Assembly: GCA_942493375.1 (NCBI GenBank)
Contig: OW818698.1
Location: 2,976,001-3,040,000, forward strand
DNA: 64,000 bases
Direction: 5' to 3'
Source: G942493375 sp942493375
Lineage (GTDB): Bacteria; Armatimonadota; UBA5829
The notes beneath the pieces were generated by a model. The model worked only from the letters and a program-made list of their open reading frames with translations, did not search any database and was not told the DNA's origin. A program made the position numbers and the translations under genes. Positions within the stretch are counted from its first letter, which is position 1. The number at the start of each line of letters is the position of its first letter. Shown in pieces: positions 55,172 to 62,637 of this stretch.

Positions 55172-55556
55172 TCCTGGATTCCTTGATCGGGTCTATAAAA
55201 CCGGCATAGTCGTATGGGCAATCGGATTTATGGCGTTTCTTGCCAAGTTCGGCCTGGGCCCGGCTTTCGGTTGGACTACTGGAGCAGCATTCTCTTTTAG
55301 CGTGCTTGCAGTTATCCAATGGTTCGTTCTAAAAACGTTTGTTCCAGGTAACGAAAAGGCAAAGAAAATTTTTTTTGTATTTGCCCTGTTAAAAATGCCT
55401 GGTTTATTGGTAATTCTTGGAACAATCATATATGTGGGTAAGGATATACCCGGATTCATCTGGGCATTCTGTGCGGGTGTTGCACTAGCCCAGCTAGTAA
55501 TAATACTTAAAGTTGCCGGTGCTACGCTTCATAAGAAGCTAAATACAGACAAATAG
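55164..55556 (+). CDS. atpI: AtpI-like ATP synthase subunit I
   Basis: This 130-residue protein has four predicted membrane helices, matching the size and pattern of ATP synthase I (PF03899), a chaperone-like protein that helps assemble the c-subunit ring. It starts inside the end of the atpZ-like gene, so the two are translationally coupled. Sequence conservation in this family is low; the assignment leans on its position between atpZ and atpB. Confidence 0.7.
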   Translation: MTDPGFLDRVYKTGIVVWAIGFMAFLAKFGLGPAFGWTTGAAFSFSVLAVIQWFVLKTFVPGNEKAKKIFFVFALLKMPGLLVILGTIIYVGKDIPGFIWAFCAGVALAQLVIILKVAGATLHKKLNTDK

Positions 55557-55574
55557 ATAGAAGAGGGACATTCA

Positions 55575-56315
55575 GTGACCTGGGAAGCCTATGAACACAA
55601 ACTCCAAACGACATGGATTCACTGGCTCTACAGTATTGGTCTGATACCCAAATGGGTACCGGAGCATACTACTGTCAGTATCTTTGTGTCATTAATTCTG
55701 TGCGCTACGGTTATACTGGCATCCAAAAAGCTTCAGCTGCGCAATGTCGGCAGGTTTCAAGCTTTCATGGAGTTTATAGTTTCCTCGCTTGATGGTTTTG
55801 TCCACAATATCGTGGGTAAAGAATCCAAAACGCTTACACCGATCATTGGATCGTTCTTTATATTTATCCTCTGTATGAACCTGTTCGGTCTCATACCAGG
55901 ATTTCTCAGCCCAACGGCCAACATCAACACTACTATAGCTCTTGCTCTGATCGCATTTGTGGTCGTGCAATATTATGCTATCACCAGACTCGGAGCCTGG
56001 GGATACATTAAGCATTTCTGGGGGGATCCATGGTGGCTAGGATTCCTTATGTTACCGATACATGTTATCGGGGAATTGGCTAAGCCTCTCTCACTTGCCA
56101 TACGTCTTTTTGGCAACATATTCGGAGAGGACATGGTCATAGCAATTTTGGCTTTCATTGTGCTCAGCACAATGGGTAATATACTCGTTCCGATGCAGTC
56201 CGGAATGATGTTATTTGGTATATTCACAGGTTTCGTTCAGGCACTTGTATTTTCGATGCTTGTAAGTATCTATGTTGCTGTGGCAATTGGTGATCACAGC
56301 GAAGAACAACACTAA
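55575..56315 (+). CDS. atpB: F-type ATP synthase subunit a
   Basis: The 246-residue membrane protein starts at GTG 55575 with GAGGGA upstream. It has five to six helices and the conserved ion-path segment ELAKPLSLAIRLFGNIFGED, whose Arg is the essential residue facing the c-ring glutamate. PIIGSFFIFILCMNLFGLIPG is the typical earlier helix. It forms the stator half-channels for ion entry and exit. Confidence 0.95.
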   Translation: MTWEAYEHKLQTTWIHWLYSIGLIPKWVPEHTTVSIFVSLILCATVILASKKLQLRNVGRFQAFMEFIVSSLDGFVHNIVGKESKTLTPIIGSFFIFILCMNLFGLIPGFLSPTANINTTIALALIAFVVVQYYAITRLGAWGYIKHFWGDPWWLGFLMLPIHVIGELAKPLSLAIRLFGNIFGEDMVIAILAFIVLSTMGNILVPMQSGMMLFGIFTGFVQALVFSMLVSIYVAVAIGDHSEEQH

Positions 56316-56336
56316 GTCCAGGAGGATTTGCGAAAA

Positions 56337-56609
56337 ATGGAAGCGGTTTTAGTAGCTCTGATATTAGCGATAGGTTTTGGCGTTCCAATTGCTGCCATAG
56401 GTGGCGCACTGGGACAGGGCAAAGCAGCGGGTTCCGCTCTTGAGGGAATAGCCCGACAGCCCGAAGCAGCTGGTAAGATTCAGACAGCCATGATTATTGG
56501 TCTGGCTCTGATCGAATCACTGGTAATTTATGCTCTGCTCATCTCTCTGATCCTGCTCTTCCTTGGCGTACCGAGTGCTGAGAAGATCAAAGAGCTGTTC
56601 GTAAAGTAA
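56337..56609 (+). CDS. atpE: F-type ATP synthase subunit c
   Basis: The start is ATG 56337; AGGAGG (56320-56325) is 11 bases upstream, whereas a TTG at 56328 would be only 2 bases from it. The 90-residue hairpin protein has the polar loop ARQPEA (39-44) and the ion-binding Glu60. Gln27, Ser61 and Tyr65 are also present, the set that coordinates sodium in Na+-dependent c-rings, though the position after Ser61 is Leu rather than Thr. Several such subunits form the rotor ring. Confidence 0.95.
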   Translation: MEAVLVALILAIGFGVPIAAIGGALGQGKAAGSALEGIARQPEAAGKIQTAMIIGLALIESLVIYALLISLILLFLGVPSAEKIKELFVK

Positions 56610-56616
56610 TTTACTG

Positions 56617-56706
56617 TAACCCACAATAATCAATGCAAAACGGGAATTGTGGGTTAGCACGAATTATATGCGTATTCGTTTCGTAAAGTTGATTGATTAA
56701 TTCGTG
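56617..56706 (+). other. two intra-operon stem-loops between atpE and atpF
   Basis: TAACCCACAA (56617-56626) pairs perfectly with TTGTGGGTTA (56647-56656), and CACGAATTA (56658-56666) with TAATTCGTG (56698-56706). Neither has a T-run, so they may be mRNA-processing or stabilising structures that raise atpE expression relative to downstream genes. Confidence 0.65.
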
Positions 56707-56783
56707 TTAGGCTTTGCGAAGATTTAGAGGCTTTTGTATAGGAAGTTTATGCCTGTGCAATAGCCCGATATGGGAGTTCAAAA

Positions 56784-57275
56784 GTGGCGTTACCGGATCC
56801 AAGAGTAATTCTAATCCAGATACTTGGCTTCGTAATTGTAGTCATAGTCTTCAGGATGTTTCTGTTCGTGCCTATACTGGCACTATTGGACAGCAGACGT
56901 AAAGAAATTGAAGACGACTATCAAAAAGCCGATGATACCCGTGCAGCTGCTCAATCTGATAAAGCTGAATATGAGAAGCGTCTGGCCGAAGTTGAAGAAG
57001 AAATTCGTCAGCTCAAGTCAGACGAAGTCAAGGACGCACAGCGGATGAAGGAAGAAATACTTTCCGACGCCCGCTCACAGTCTGAGAAGATTCTTGCTAA
57101 AGCAGAGACAGAGCTGGCACGAGAGCGCGAAAAAGCAGTTGTGGAAATGCGTTCCATGCTGGCTGATATGGTCGTTGAGACCGCCGGCAAGCTGGTCGGG
57201 GCTGAACTCGACGCAAGCAAACATACTGCACTGATCGACAAGTTCATAACCGATCTTGACGAGGTGGCAAAATGA
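56784..57275 (+). CDS. atpF: F-type ATP synthase subunit b
   Basis: The 163-residue protein starts at GTG 56784 with GGGAG upstream. One N-terminal membrane helix (IQILGFVIVVIVFRMFLFVPIL) is followed by a long charged coiled coil (about 35-140), as expected for the peripheral stalk that holds F1 against rotation. The LDSRRKEIEDD start of the stalk is typical. It overlaps atpH by 4 bases. Confidence 0.95.
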   Translation: MALPDPRVILIQILGFVIVVIVFRMFLFVPILALLDSRRKEIEDDYQKADDTRAAAQSDKAEYEKRLAEVEEEIRQLKSDEVKDAQRMKEEILSDARSQSEKILAKAETELAREREKAVVEMRSMLADMVVETAGKLVGAELDASKHTALIDKFITDLDEVAK

Positions 57276-57811
57276 TTCAGCGGCGCGTTGTCAAAAGATA
57301 CGCCGCTGCACTGTTCCAGGCGGCATCCGAAGCTGAAGTAATTGACAGGATCGAAAGCGATCTGGGACTGATTGCATATGTAATGGAAGGTTCCCCGGAT
57401 CTGCTCAAGACCATTACCTCACCTTTGATAGTCGGGGACATAAAAAAAGTTATACTGCACGACGTGTTCACGGATAAAGTGGACAAGATTACAATTAAAT
57501 ACATGGAACTGCTGGTTGATAAGCGCAGAGAAGAAGCCTTACTTAAGACAGAGTTCGAATATGTTTTGCTGGCAAATGAAGCTAGAGGCATTATTAATGC
57601 GGACATCCGGACTGCTGTAAGGATGAGTGATGATCAGGTCAATGCTATTACAGCTAAACTGGAATCACTGACCGGCAAAAAGATACACCTTATTAAGACA
57701 ATCGACCCTAAACTGATTGGCGGAGTTGAAGTCAGGATTGGGGACGAAGTAATAGACGGAAGCATTCGGGGACAGCTTGCTGAACTCCGGAAGCGATTTG
57801 CACAGGAATAA
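57272..57811 (+). CDS. atpH: F-type ATP synthase subunit delta
   Basis: The 179-residue soluble protein shows the OSCP/delta pattern: RYAAALFQAA at the N-terminus and the C-terminal signature DPKLIGGVEVRIGDEVIDGSIRGQL. It caps the F1 head and joins it to the b-subunit stalk. Its ATG overlaps the atpF stop, giving translational coupling and matched amounts. Confidence 0.95.
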   Translation: MIQRRVVKRYAAALFQAASEAEVIDRIESDLGLIAYVMEGSPDLLKTITSPLIVGDIKKVILHDVFTDKVDKITIKYMELLVDKRREEALLKTEFEYVLLANEARGIINADIRTAVRMSDDQVNAITAKLESLTGKKIHLIKTIDPKLIGGVEVRIGDEVIDGSIRGQLAELRKRFAQE

Positions 57812-57871
57812 CACCCTTAATCAGGGTACGATTCTCTTACGCCTTCAGGCGTTGAAGGGAGACAGTGGTAG

Positions 57872-59398
57872 ATGGCGGCTAACATTAGACCGGAAGAAGT
57901 TGCAGGGATCCTCTCTCAACATCTTACAGAATACAAAAAAGAGCTCACAGAAGTCGGTGTAGGAACTGTTTTGCAGGTTGGAGACGGAATTGCCCGTATC
58001 TATGGCCTGCAGGATGCAATGTCCAGTGAATTGGTACAGTTCCCCAGCGGCGTCGAAGGCATGATCTTAAACCTGGAAGAGGACAACGTAGGATGCGTTA
58101 TCCTTGGCCCTGATACGGATATCAAAGAGGGCGATCAGGTCAAACGCACGGGAAGAATTATCGATGTGCCGGTGGGCGAAGCTGTCATTGGCCGCGTTAT
58201 TAACCCCCTGGGTGAACCGTTAGATGGTAAAGGTCCAGTCGTGACCAGCGAACGCAGGCACGTTGAAACCAGAGCCCCTGGTGTTGTCGAGAGACAGCCG
58301 GTTAAGGAATCTCTGGCTACCGGAATCAAATCCGTTGACTCGATGATCCCCATCGGTAGAGGCCAGCGCGAACTTATCATTGGCGACCGCCAGACTGGTA
58401 AGACCGCTATCGCTGTAGACACGATCCTCAACCAAAAAGGACAGGATGTCTACTGCTTCTATGTAGCTATTGGCCAGAAACTTTCCTCCGTTGCTGCAAT
58501 TGTTAACACACTGCAGAAACACGGAGCAATGGAATATACAACAGTCATATGCGCCGGTGCCAGCGATCCTGCTCCATTGCAGTATATCGCTCCTTATGCA
58601 GGTTGCGCCATGGCTGAATACTTCCGCGATACCAAGCGGCATGCACTGGTTATTTATGATGACCTCAGCAAACACGCTGTTGCTTACAGACAGGTATCGC
58701 TCCTGCTTCGCAGACCACCTGGGCGTGAAGCTTATCCTGGAGACATTTTCTATCTGCACGCGCGACTTCTCGAAAGAGCAGCTAAACTGAGCAATGAGCT
58801 TGGTGGTGGATCGCTGACGGCTCTGCCGATCATCGAAACACAGGCGGGTGACATATCTGCGTATATCCCGACTAACGTGATTTCAATCACTGACGGTCAG
58901 ATATTCCTGGAGCCCGAACTATTCTATACAGGCATCAGACCTGCCATTAACGTTGGTGTGTCCGTTTCCCGTGTAGGTTCCAGCGCTCAGAAAAAAGCTA
59001 TGAAACAGATCACCAGCCGTCTCAAATTGGATTTGGCACGTTTCTGGGAACTTCAGGCATTTGCACAGTTCTCCAGTGACCTGGACAAGTCCACGCTGGC
59101 ACAGTTGGCAAGAGGTGAAAGGATCGTAGAGATTCTAAAGCAGCCTCAGTATTCGCCGATGACGTTGTCCAGTGAGATATTTATTATCTATGCTGCGACT
59201 AACGGTTATCTGGATGATCTTCCGTTGTCTACCTGTGCTGCCTTCGAAGAGGGTCTGCACCTGTTTATGGCGGATAAATATCCCGATCTCGGGCACAACA
59301 TTGAGACTACCGGAGTTATCGATGATAAGTCCATGGAGATTCTCAAGAAAGCCGTGATTGAGTTCAAGGCAGTTTTCGGACAACAAGCGAGCAAGTAA
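57872..59398 (+). CDS. atpA: F-type ATP synthase subunit alpha
   Basis: The 508-residue protein has the alpha-subunit Walker A GDRQTGKTAI (171-180), the DELSD-like EDNVGCV region and the catalytic-site Arg in the SVSRVGSSAQ segment. It forms the non-catalytic nucleotide sites and contributes the arginine finger to the beta subunit. The 60-base gap after atpH holds a GGGAG site about 13 bases before the ATG. Confidence 0.97.
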   Translation: MAANIRPEEVAGILSQHLTEYKKELTEVGVGTVLQVGDGIARIYGLQDAMSSELVQFPSGVEGMILNLEEDNVGCVILGPDTDIKEGDQVKRTGRIIDVPVGEAVIGRVINPLGEPLDGKGPVVTSERRHVETRAPGVVERQPVKESLATGIKSVDSMIPIGRGQRELIIGDRQTGKTAIAVDTILNQKGQDVYCFYVAIGQKLSSVAAIVNTLQKHGAMEYTTVICAGASDPAPLQYIAPYAGCAMAEYFRDTKRHALVIYDDLSKHAVAYRQVSLLLRRPPGREAYPGDIFYLHARLLERAAKLSNELGGGSLTALPIIETQAGDISAYIPTNVISITDGQIFLEPELFYTGIRPAINVGVSVSRVGSSAQKKAMKQITSRLKLDLARFWELQAFAQFSSDLDKSTLAQLARGERIVEILKQPQYSPMTLSSEIFIIYAATNGYLDDLPLSTCAAFEEGLHLFMADKYPDLGHNIETTGVIDDKSMEILKKAVIEFKAVFGQQASK

Positions 59399-59401
59399 GC
59401 G

Positions 59402-60256
59402 ATGGCTAATGTAAAAGACATCCGCCGGCGCATACGCGTCGTTAAAAGCATAGAGAAAATAACCAGCGCCATGAAGATGGTTGCAGCCGCAAGGCTGCGC
59501 AAAGCCCAGGACAGGGCGCTGGCTGCCCGTCCCTACGCCCAAAAGCTCCAGCACATTGTGCAGGATCTTGCCATGGGCGCAGGGAGTGTCGAACATCCTC
59601 TGATGCAAGATCGTGAAGTGAAAAAAGCCGTATTTGTAGTTGTTGGCGCAGACAGGGGTCTAGCTGGCAGCTTCAATACAACCCTTATGAATAAAGCAAT
59701 GGCCGAGATCAAGAAGTTTGCTCCTGAAGATGTAAAGCTGGTAATTATCGGCAAGAAAGCGGCTAATTTCTTCAAGCGCCAACCTTATGAAGTCCTGCAT
59801 ATGATGGAAGCTGGTGGAGATGGTCTTGGATTCTCAGCAATCCATGTCCTCACTGAAGAGCTGTCCGAGATGTTCAGAGCAGGTCAGACCGATGCAGTCT
59901 ATATGGTATATGCAAAGTTCTTAACGGCTATGACTCAGACACCTTCAGTAATCCGTCTGCTGCCTATGTCAGCACCGGAAACTGATGGATCTGAAAGAGC
60001 CGATTTTATTTATGAGCCTGATCCTGCAACACTGCTCAAAGACCTGATTCCCAGGTATTTGGACACTATTGCATATCAGGCTATTCTGGAATCCCAGGCT
60101 AGTGAGCAGGGAGCCAGAATGACCGCTATGTCCGCCGCTACTAAGAATGCCGGTGAGATGATAGAGAGTCTAACACTACAATACAACAAAGCACGACAGT
60201 CCGCTATCACAAAAGAGATCACTGAAATCGTCAGCGGAGCTGAAGCGTTATCTTAG
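59402..60256 (+). CDS. atpG: F-type ATP synthase subunit gamma
   Basis: The 284-residue central-stalk subunit begins MANVKDIRRRIRVVKSIEKITSAMKMVAA and ends with the other long helix (ASEQGARMTAMSAATKNAGEM). GADRGLAGSFN is the conserved beta-strand motif of the globular part. It rotates inside the alpha3-beta3 head. It follows atpA by 3 bases; a dispersed repeat separates it from atpD. Confidence 0.96.
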   Translation: MANVKDIRRRIRVVKSIEKITSAMKMVAAARLRKAQDRALAARPYAQKLQHIVQDLAMGAGSVEHPLMQDREVKKAVFVVVGADRGLAGSFNTTLMNKAMAEIKKFAPEDVKLVIIGKKAANFFKRQPYEVLHMMEAGGDGLGFSAIHVLTEELSEMFRAGQTDAVYMVYAKFLTAMTQTPSVIRLLPMSAPETDGSERADFIYEPDPATLLKDLIPRYLDTIAYQAILESQASEQGARMTAMSAATKNAGEMIESLTLQYNKARQSAITKEITEIVSGAEALS

Positions 60257-60280
60257 TAGCAAACCTGTCATCCGACAGTC

Positions 60281-60363
60281 TTGTCATCCTGAGGAACGAA
60301 GGATCTGCTTTTCTAAAGCGTTGATGAAGAAAAACAGATTCTTCATTTCATTCAGAATGACAA
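60281..60363. repeat. dispersed TGTCATTCTGA-type inverted repeat inside the atp operon
   Basis: The left arm starts TTGTCATCCTGAGGAACG (60281) and the right arm (60335-60363) reads in inverted orientation as TTGTCATTCTGAATGAAATG. It is related to the copy at 44243-44313. It lies in the 184-base atpG-atpD gap, so it is transcribed as a long hairpin within the operon mRNA. Confidence 0.8.
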
Positions 60364-60440
60364 ATATATTTGTAAGAATGTGAACTTAGTTCTATGCCTC
60401 CGGGGGACGGGAAACCCTCGGAGTTGATTGGAGGCCCGAT

Positions 60441-61841
60441 TTGGCAACAGGTAAAGTCGTTCAGGTCATCGGTCCGGTAGTCGACCTCAGATTTCCGGGT
60501 AACGAACTTCCACAGATGTTGAATGCTGTGGAAATTCCGAACGTACAGGGAGCAACTCTGACGGTCGAGGTTGCCCAGATGCTGGGCAACGACATGGTGC
60601 GATGCGTATCGATGCAGAGCACTGACGGATTGGTTAGGGGTATGGAGGCAGTCGATACCGGCAGCCCGATCACCGTTCCCGTCGGACGCGAGACGCTTGG
60701 ACGGGTATTCAACCTCCTGGGCGATACTATCGATAACCGTGGGCCTATAGAGGTCAAACAGAGACTGCCTATTCACAGGAGTGCCCCTTCGTTTGAAGAG
60801 CAGACCCCGGCTGTAGAGATGTTCGAGACGGGCTTAAAAGTCGTCGACCTGATCTGTCCTTACGCCAAGGGTGGTAAGATCGGACTGTTCGGAGGAGCCG
60901 GTGTAGGTAAGACCGTTCTAATCACCGAGCTTATCCGCAACGTTGCAACCGCACACGGTGGTTTCTCAGTATTTGCAGGAGTTGGGGAAAGAACCCGTGA
61001 GGGTAACGACCTCTGGCTGGAAATGCAGGAGAGCGGAGTTATCGACAAGACCACCATGGTCTTCGGTCAGATGAACGAGCCCCCAGGAGCCAGACTCCGA
61101 GTTGCTTTGAGCGCTCTGACAATGTCCGAGTATTTCAGAGACTCTGAAGGCCAGGACGTTCTGCTCTTTATCGACAACATATTCCGATTTGTCCAGGGAG
61201 GTTCTGAAGTCTCCGCACTGCTTGGTAGAATGCCAAGCGCTGTCGGATACCAGCCTACTCTGTCAACTGAAATGGGAGCTCTGCAGGAGAGAATTACATC
61301 AACAACAAGAGGTTCAGTTACGTCCATTCAGGCGATTTACGTCCCTGCTGATGACCCGACCGACCCGGCGCCTGCAACTACATTCAGCTTCCTGGATGCT
61401 ACCACATATCTTGAAAGAAGAATATTCGTCCGTGGTATCTTCCCGGCTGTTGACCCACTGGCTTCTTCAAGTCGTATTCTGGATCCCAACATTGTTGGTA
61501 AGGAACACTACGACACAGCCAGACAGGTTCAGCAGATACTCCAGAGATACCGCGAACTGCAGGACATCATTGCGATCCTGGGTGTAGATGAACTCTCTGA
61601 TGATGACAAACTGGTCGTAACCCGAGCTAGAAAGATTGAAAACTTCCTCAGTCAGCCGATGTTTGTTGCCGAAGTCTTCACCGGTCTCAAGGGACAGTAT
61701 GTAAGCAAAGAAGATAACATCCGCAGCTTCCAGGAGATTCTGTCCGGCAAGTGGGATCATCTTCCTGAGCAGGCTTTCTATATGGTAGGAACTATCGAAG
61801 ACGCCGTAGAAAAAGCCAAAACAATGGAATCTGAAAGCTAA
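60441..61841 (+). CDS. atpD: F-type ATP synthase subunit beta
   Basis: The 466-residue catalytic subunit starts at TTG 60441, with GGAGG 6 bases upstream. It has the Walker A motif GGAGVGKT (151-158), the conserved GERTREGNDL (with the catalytic Glu) and the DELSD motif (DELSDDD). The signature ALLGRMPSAVGYQPTL is present. It makes ATP at the alpha/beta interfaces. It is flanked by dispersed repeats on both sides, unlike the rest of the operon. Confidence 0.97.
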   Translation: MATGKVVQVIGPVVDLRFPGNELPQMLNAVEIPNVQGATLTVEVAQMLGNDMVRCVSMQSTDGLVRGMEAVDTGSPITVPVGRETLGRVFNLLGDTIDNRGPIEVKQRLPIHRSAPSFEEQTPAVEMFETGLKVVDLICPYAKGGKIGLFGGAGVGKTVLITELIRNVATAHGGFSVFAGVGERTREGNDLWLEMQESGVIDKTTMVFGQMNEPPGARLRVALSALTMSEYFRDSEGQDVLLFIDNIFRFVQGGSEVSALLGRMPSAVGYQPTLSTEMGALQERITSTTRGSVTSIQAIYVPADDPTDPAPATTFSFLDATTYLERRIFVRGIFPAVDPLASSSRILDPNIVGKEHYDTARQVQQILQRYRELQDIIAILGVDELSDDDKLVVTRARKIENFLSQPMFVAEVFTGLKGQYVSKEDNIRSFQEILSGKWDHLPEQAFYMVGTIEDAVEKAKTMESES

Positions 61842-61858
61842 CCATATACATTATCACC

Positions 61859-61884
61859 GTCCCCTGAGCGAAATCGAAGGGGAC
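61859..61884. repeat. short GAGCGAA-type palindrome between atpD and atpC
   Basis: GTCCCCT (61859-61865) pairs with AGGGGAC (61878-61884) across a GAGCGAAATCGA loop. The CCCCTGAGCGAAATCGAAGG core is a widespread dispersed bacterial repeat type. Confidence 0.7.
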
Positions 61885-61948
61885 ATGATGATTATACATA
61901 ACGTGAATATCGCGGATTATCTATCCGCTGGAATGGAATCGTGAGCTG

Positions 61949-62374
61949 ATGGCAGCTAAAACGTTCAAATTAGAAGTCGTAACTCCGGACAAAATAGTCT
62001 ACTCAGACAATGCTGTAGTATCCGTTGTGATTCCCGGGAGCGAGGGTTACTTTGGTGTACTGGCTGGACATGCTCCTATGATGGCTGAGATGAGCATTGG
62101 AGAGTTGGATATCAAACACGAAGATGGCATAGTAGATGAAATGTTCATCTGCGGTGGATTCGTTGAAGTATTTCAAAATACAGTAACAGTCCTGGCACAT
62201 ACTGCAGAACTCGGAAAAGATATCGATATCGACCGAGCTGAGCAAGCACTGCAGCGTGCTAGAGACAGAATCGCTTCGAATGCAGCTGATGTTGACCATG
62301 CCAGGGCCCAGGTTGCTCTGCAAAAAGCAATGGCCAGACTATCAATAGTCCGAAAACGCGGTCAAGGCCTCTAA
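61949..62374 (+). CDS. atpC: F-type ATP synthase subunit epsilon
   Basis: The 141-residue protein starts MAAKTFKLEVVTPDKIVYSD and contains the beta-sandwich motif PGSEGYFGVLAGHAPMM. The C-terminal helical hairpin (about 85-140) that can brake ATP hydrolysis is present. It completes the F1 central stalk and is the last gene of the operon. Confidence 0.95.
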   Translation: MAAKTFKLEVVTPDKIVYSDNAVVSVVIPGSEGYFGVLAGHAPMMAEMSIGELDIKHEDGIVDEMFICGGFVEVFQNTVTVLAHTAELGKDIDIDRAEQALQRARDRIASNAADVDHARAQVALQKAMARLSIVRKRGQGL

Positions 62375-62378
62375 CTAC

Positions 62379-62403
62379 GAGGGGAGCAGTTTCCTGCTCC
62401 CTC
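62379..62403 (+). terminator. Rho-independent terminator of the atp operon
   Basis: GAGGGGAGCAG (62379-62389) and CTGCTCCCTC (62394-62403) form a strong stem with one bulged G and a TTTC loop, 4 bases past the atpC stop. The T-run is short. Confidence 0.75.
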
Positions 62404-62573
62404 TTAAAAGAATTATCACCGCTTTCCATCCTCATTCTGAATTATATTTATCATGCTTGAGCACGATTCCAAACCCATTTAACCTCATATGAACCCAACA
62501 ATCTATTTCTATCACCTTTACGGCTTCGCACGATAGTATTCATATCTATCCCATCCCTTATGCCAAATGCAGC

Positions 62574-62602
62574 TTGACTCTCATCGCTTATTCCACTACA
62601 CT
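62574..62602 (+). promoter_or_regulatory. sigma-70-type promoter of the right-edge gene
   Basis: -35 TTGACT (62574-62579), an exact 17-base spacer and -10 TACACT (62597-62602) precede the ATG at 62638 and would give a leader of about 30 bases. The rest of the 62404-62637 gap shows nothing else. Confidence 0.65.
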
Positions 62603-62637
62603 TCTTGCAAAGAGATTTTTATGTAGTGAGGGTATAT

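Noticed and set aside
56714..56902. 62-codon plus-strand frame overlapping the atpF start
   Set aside because: It overlaps atpF in another frame, has no family features and lacks a ribosome-binding site.
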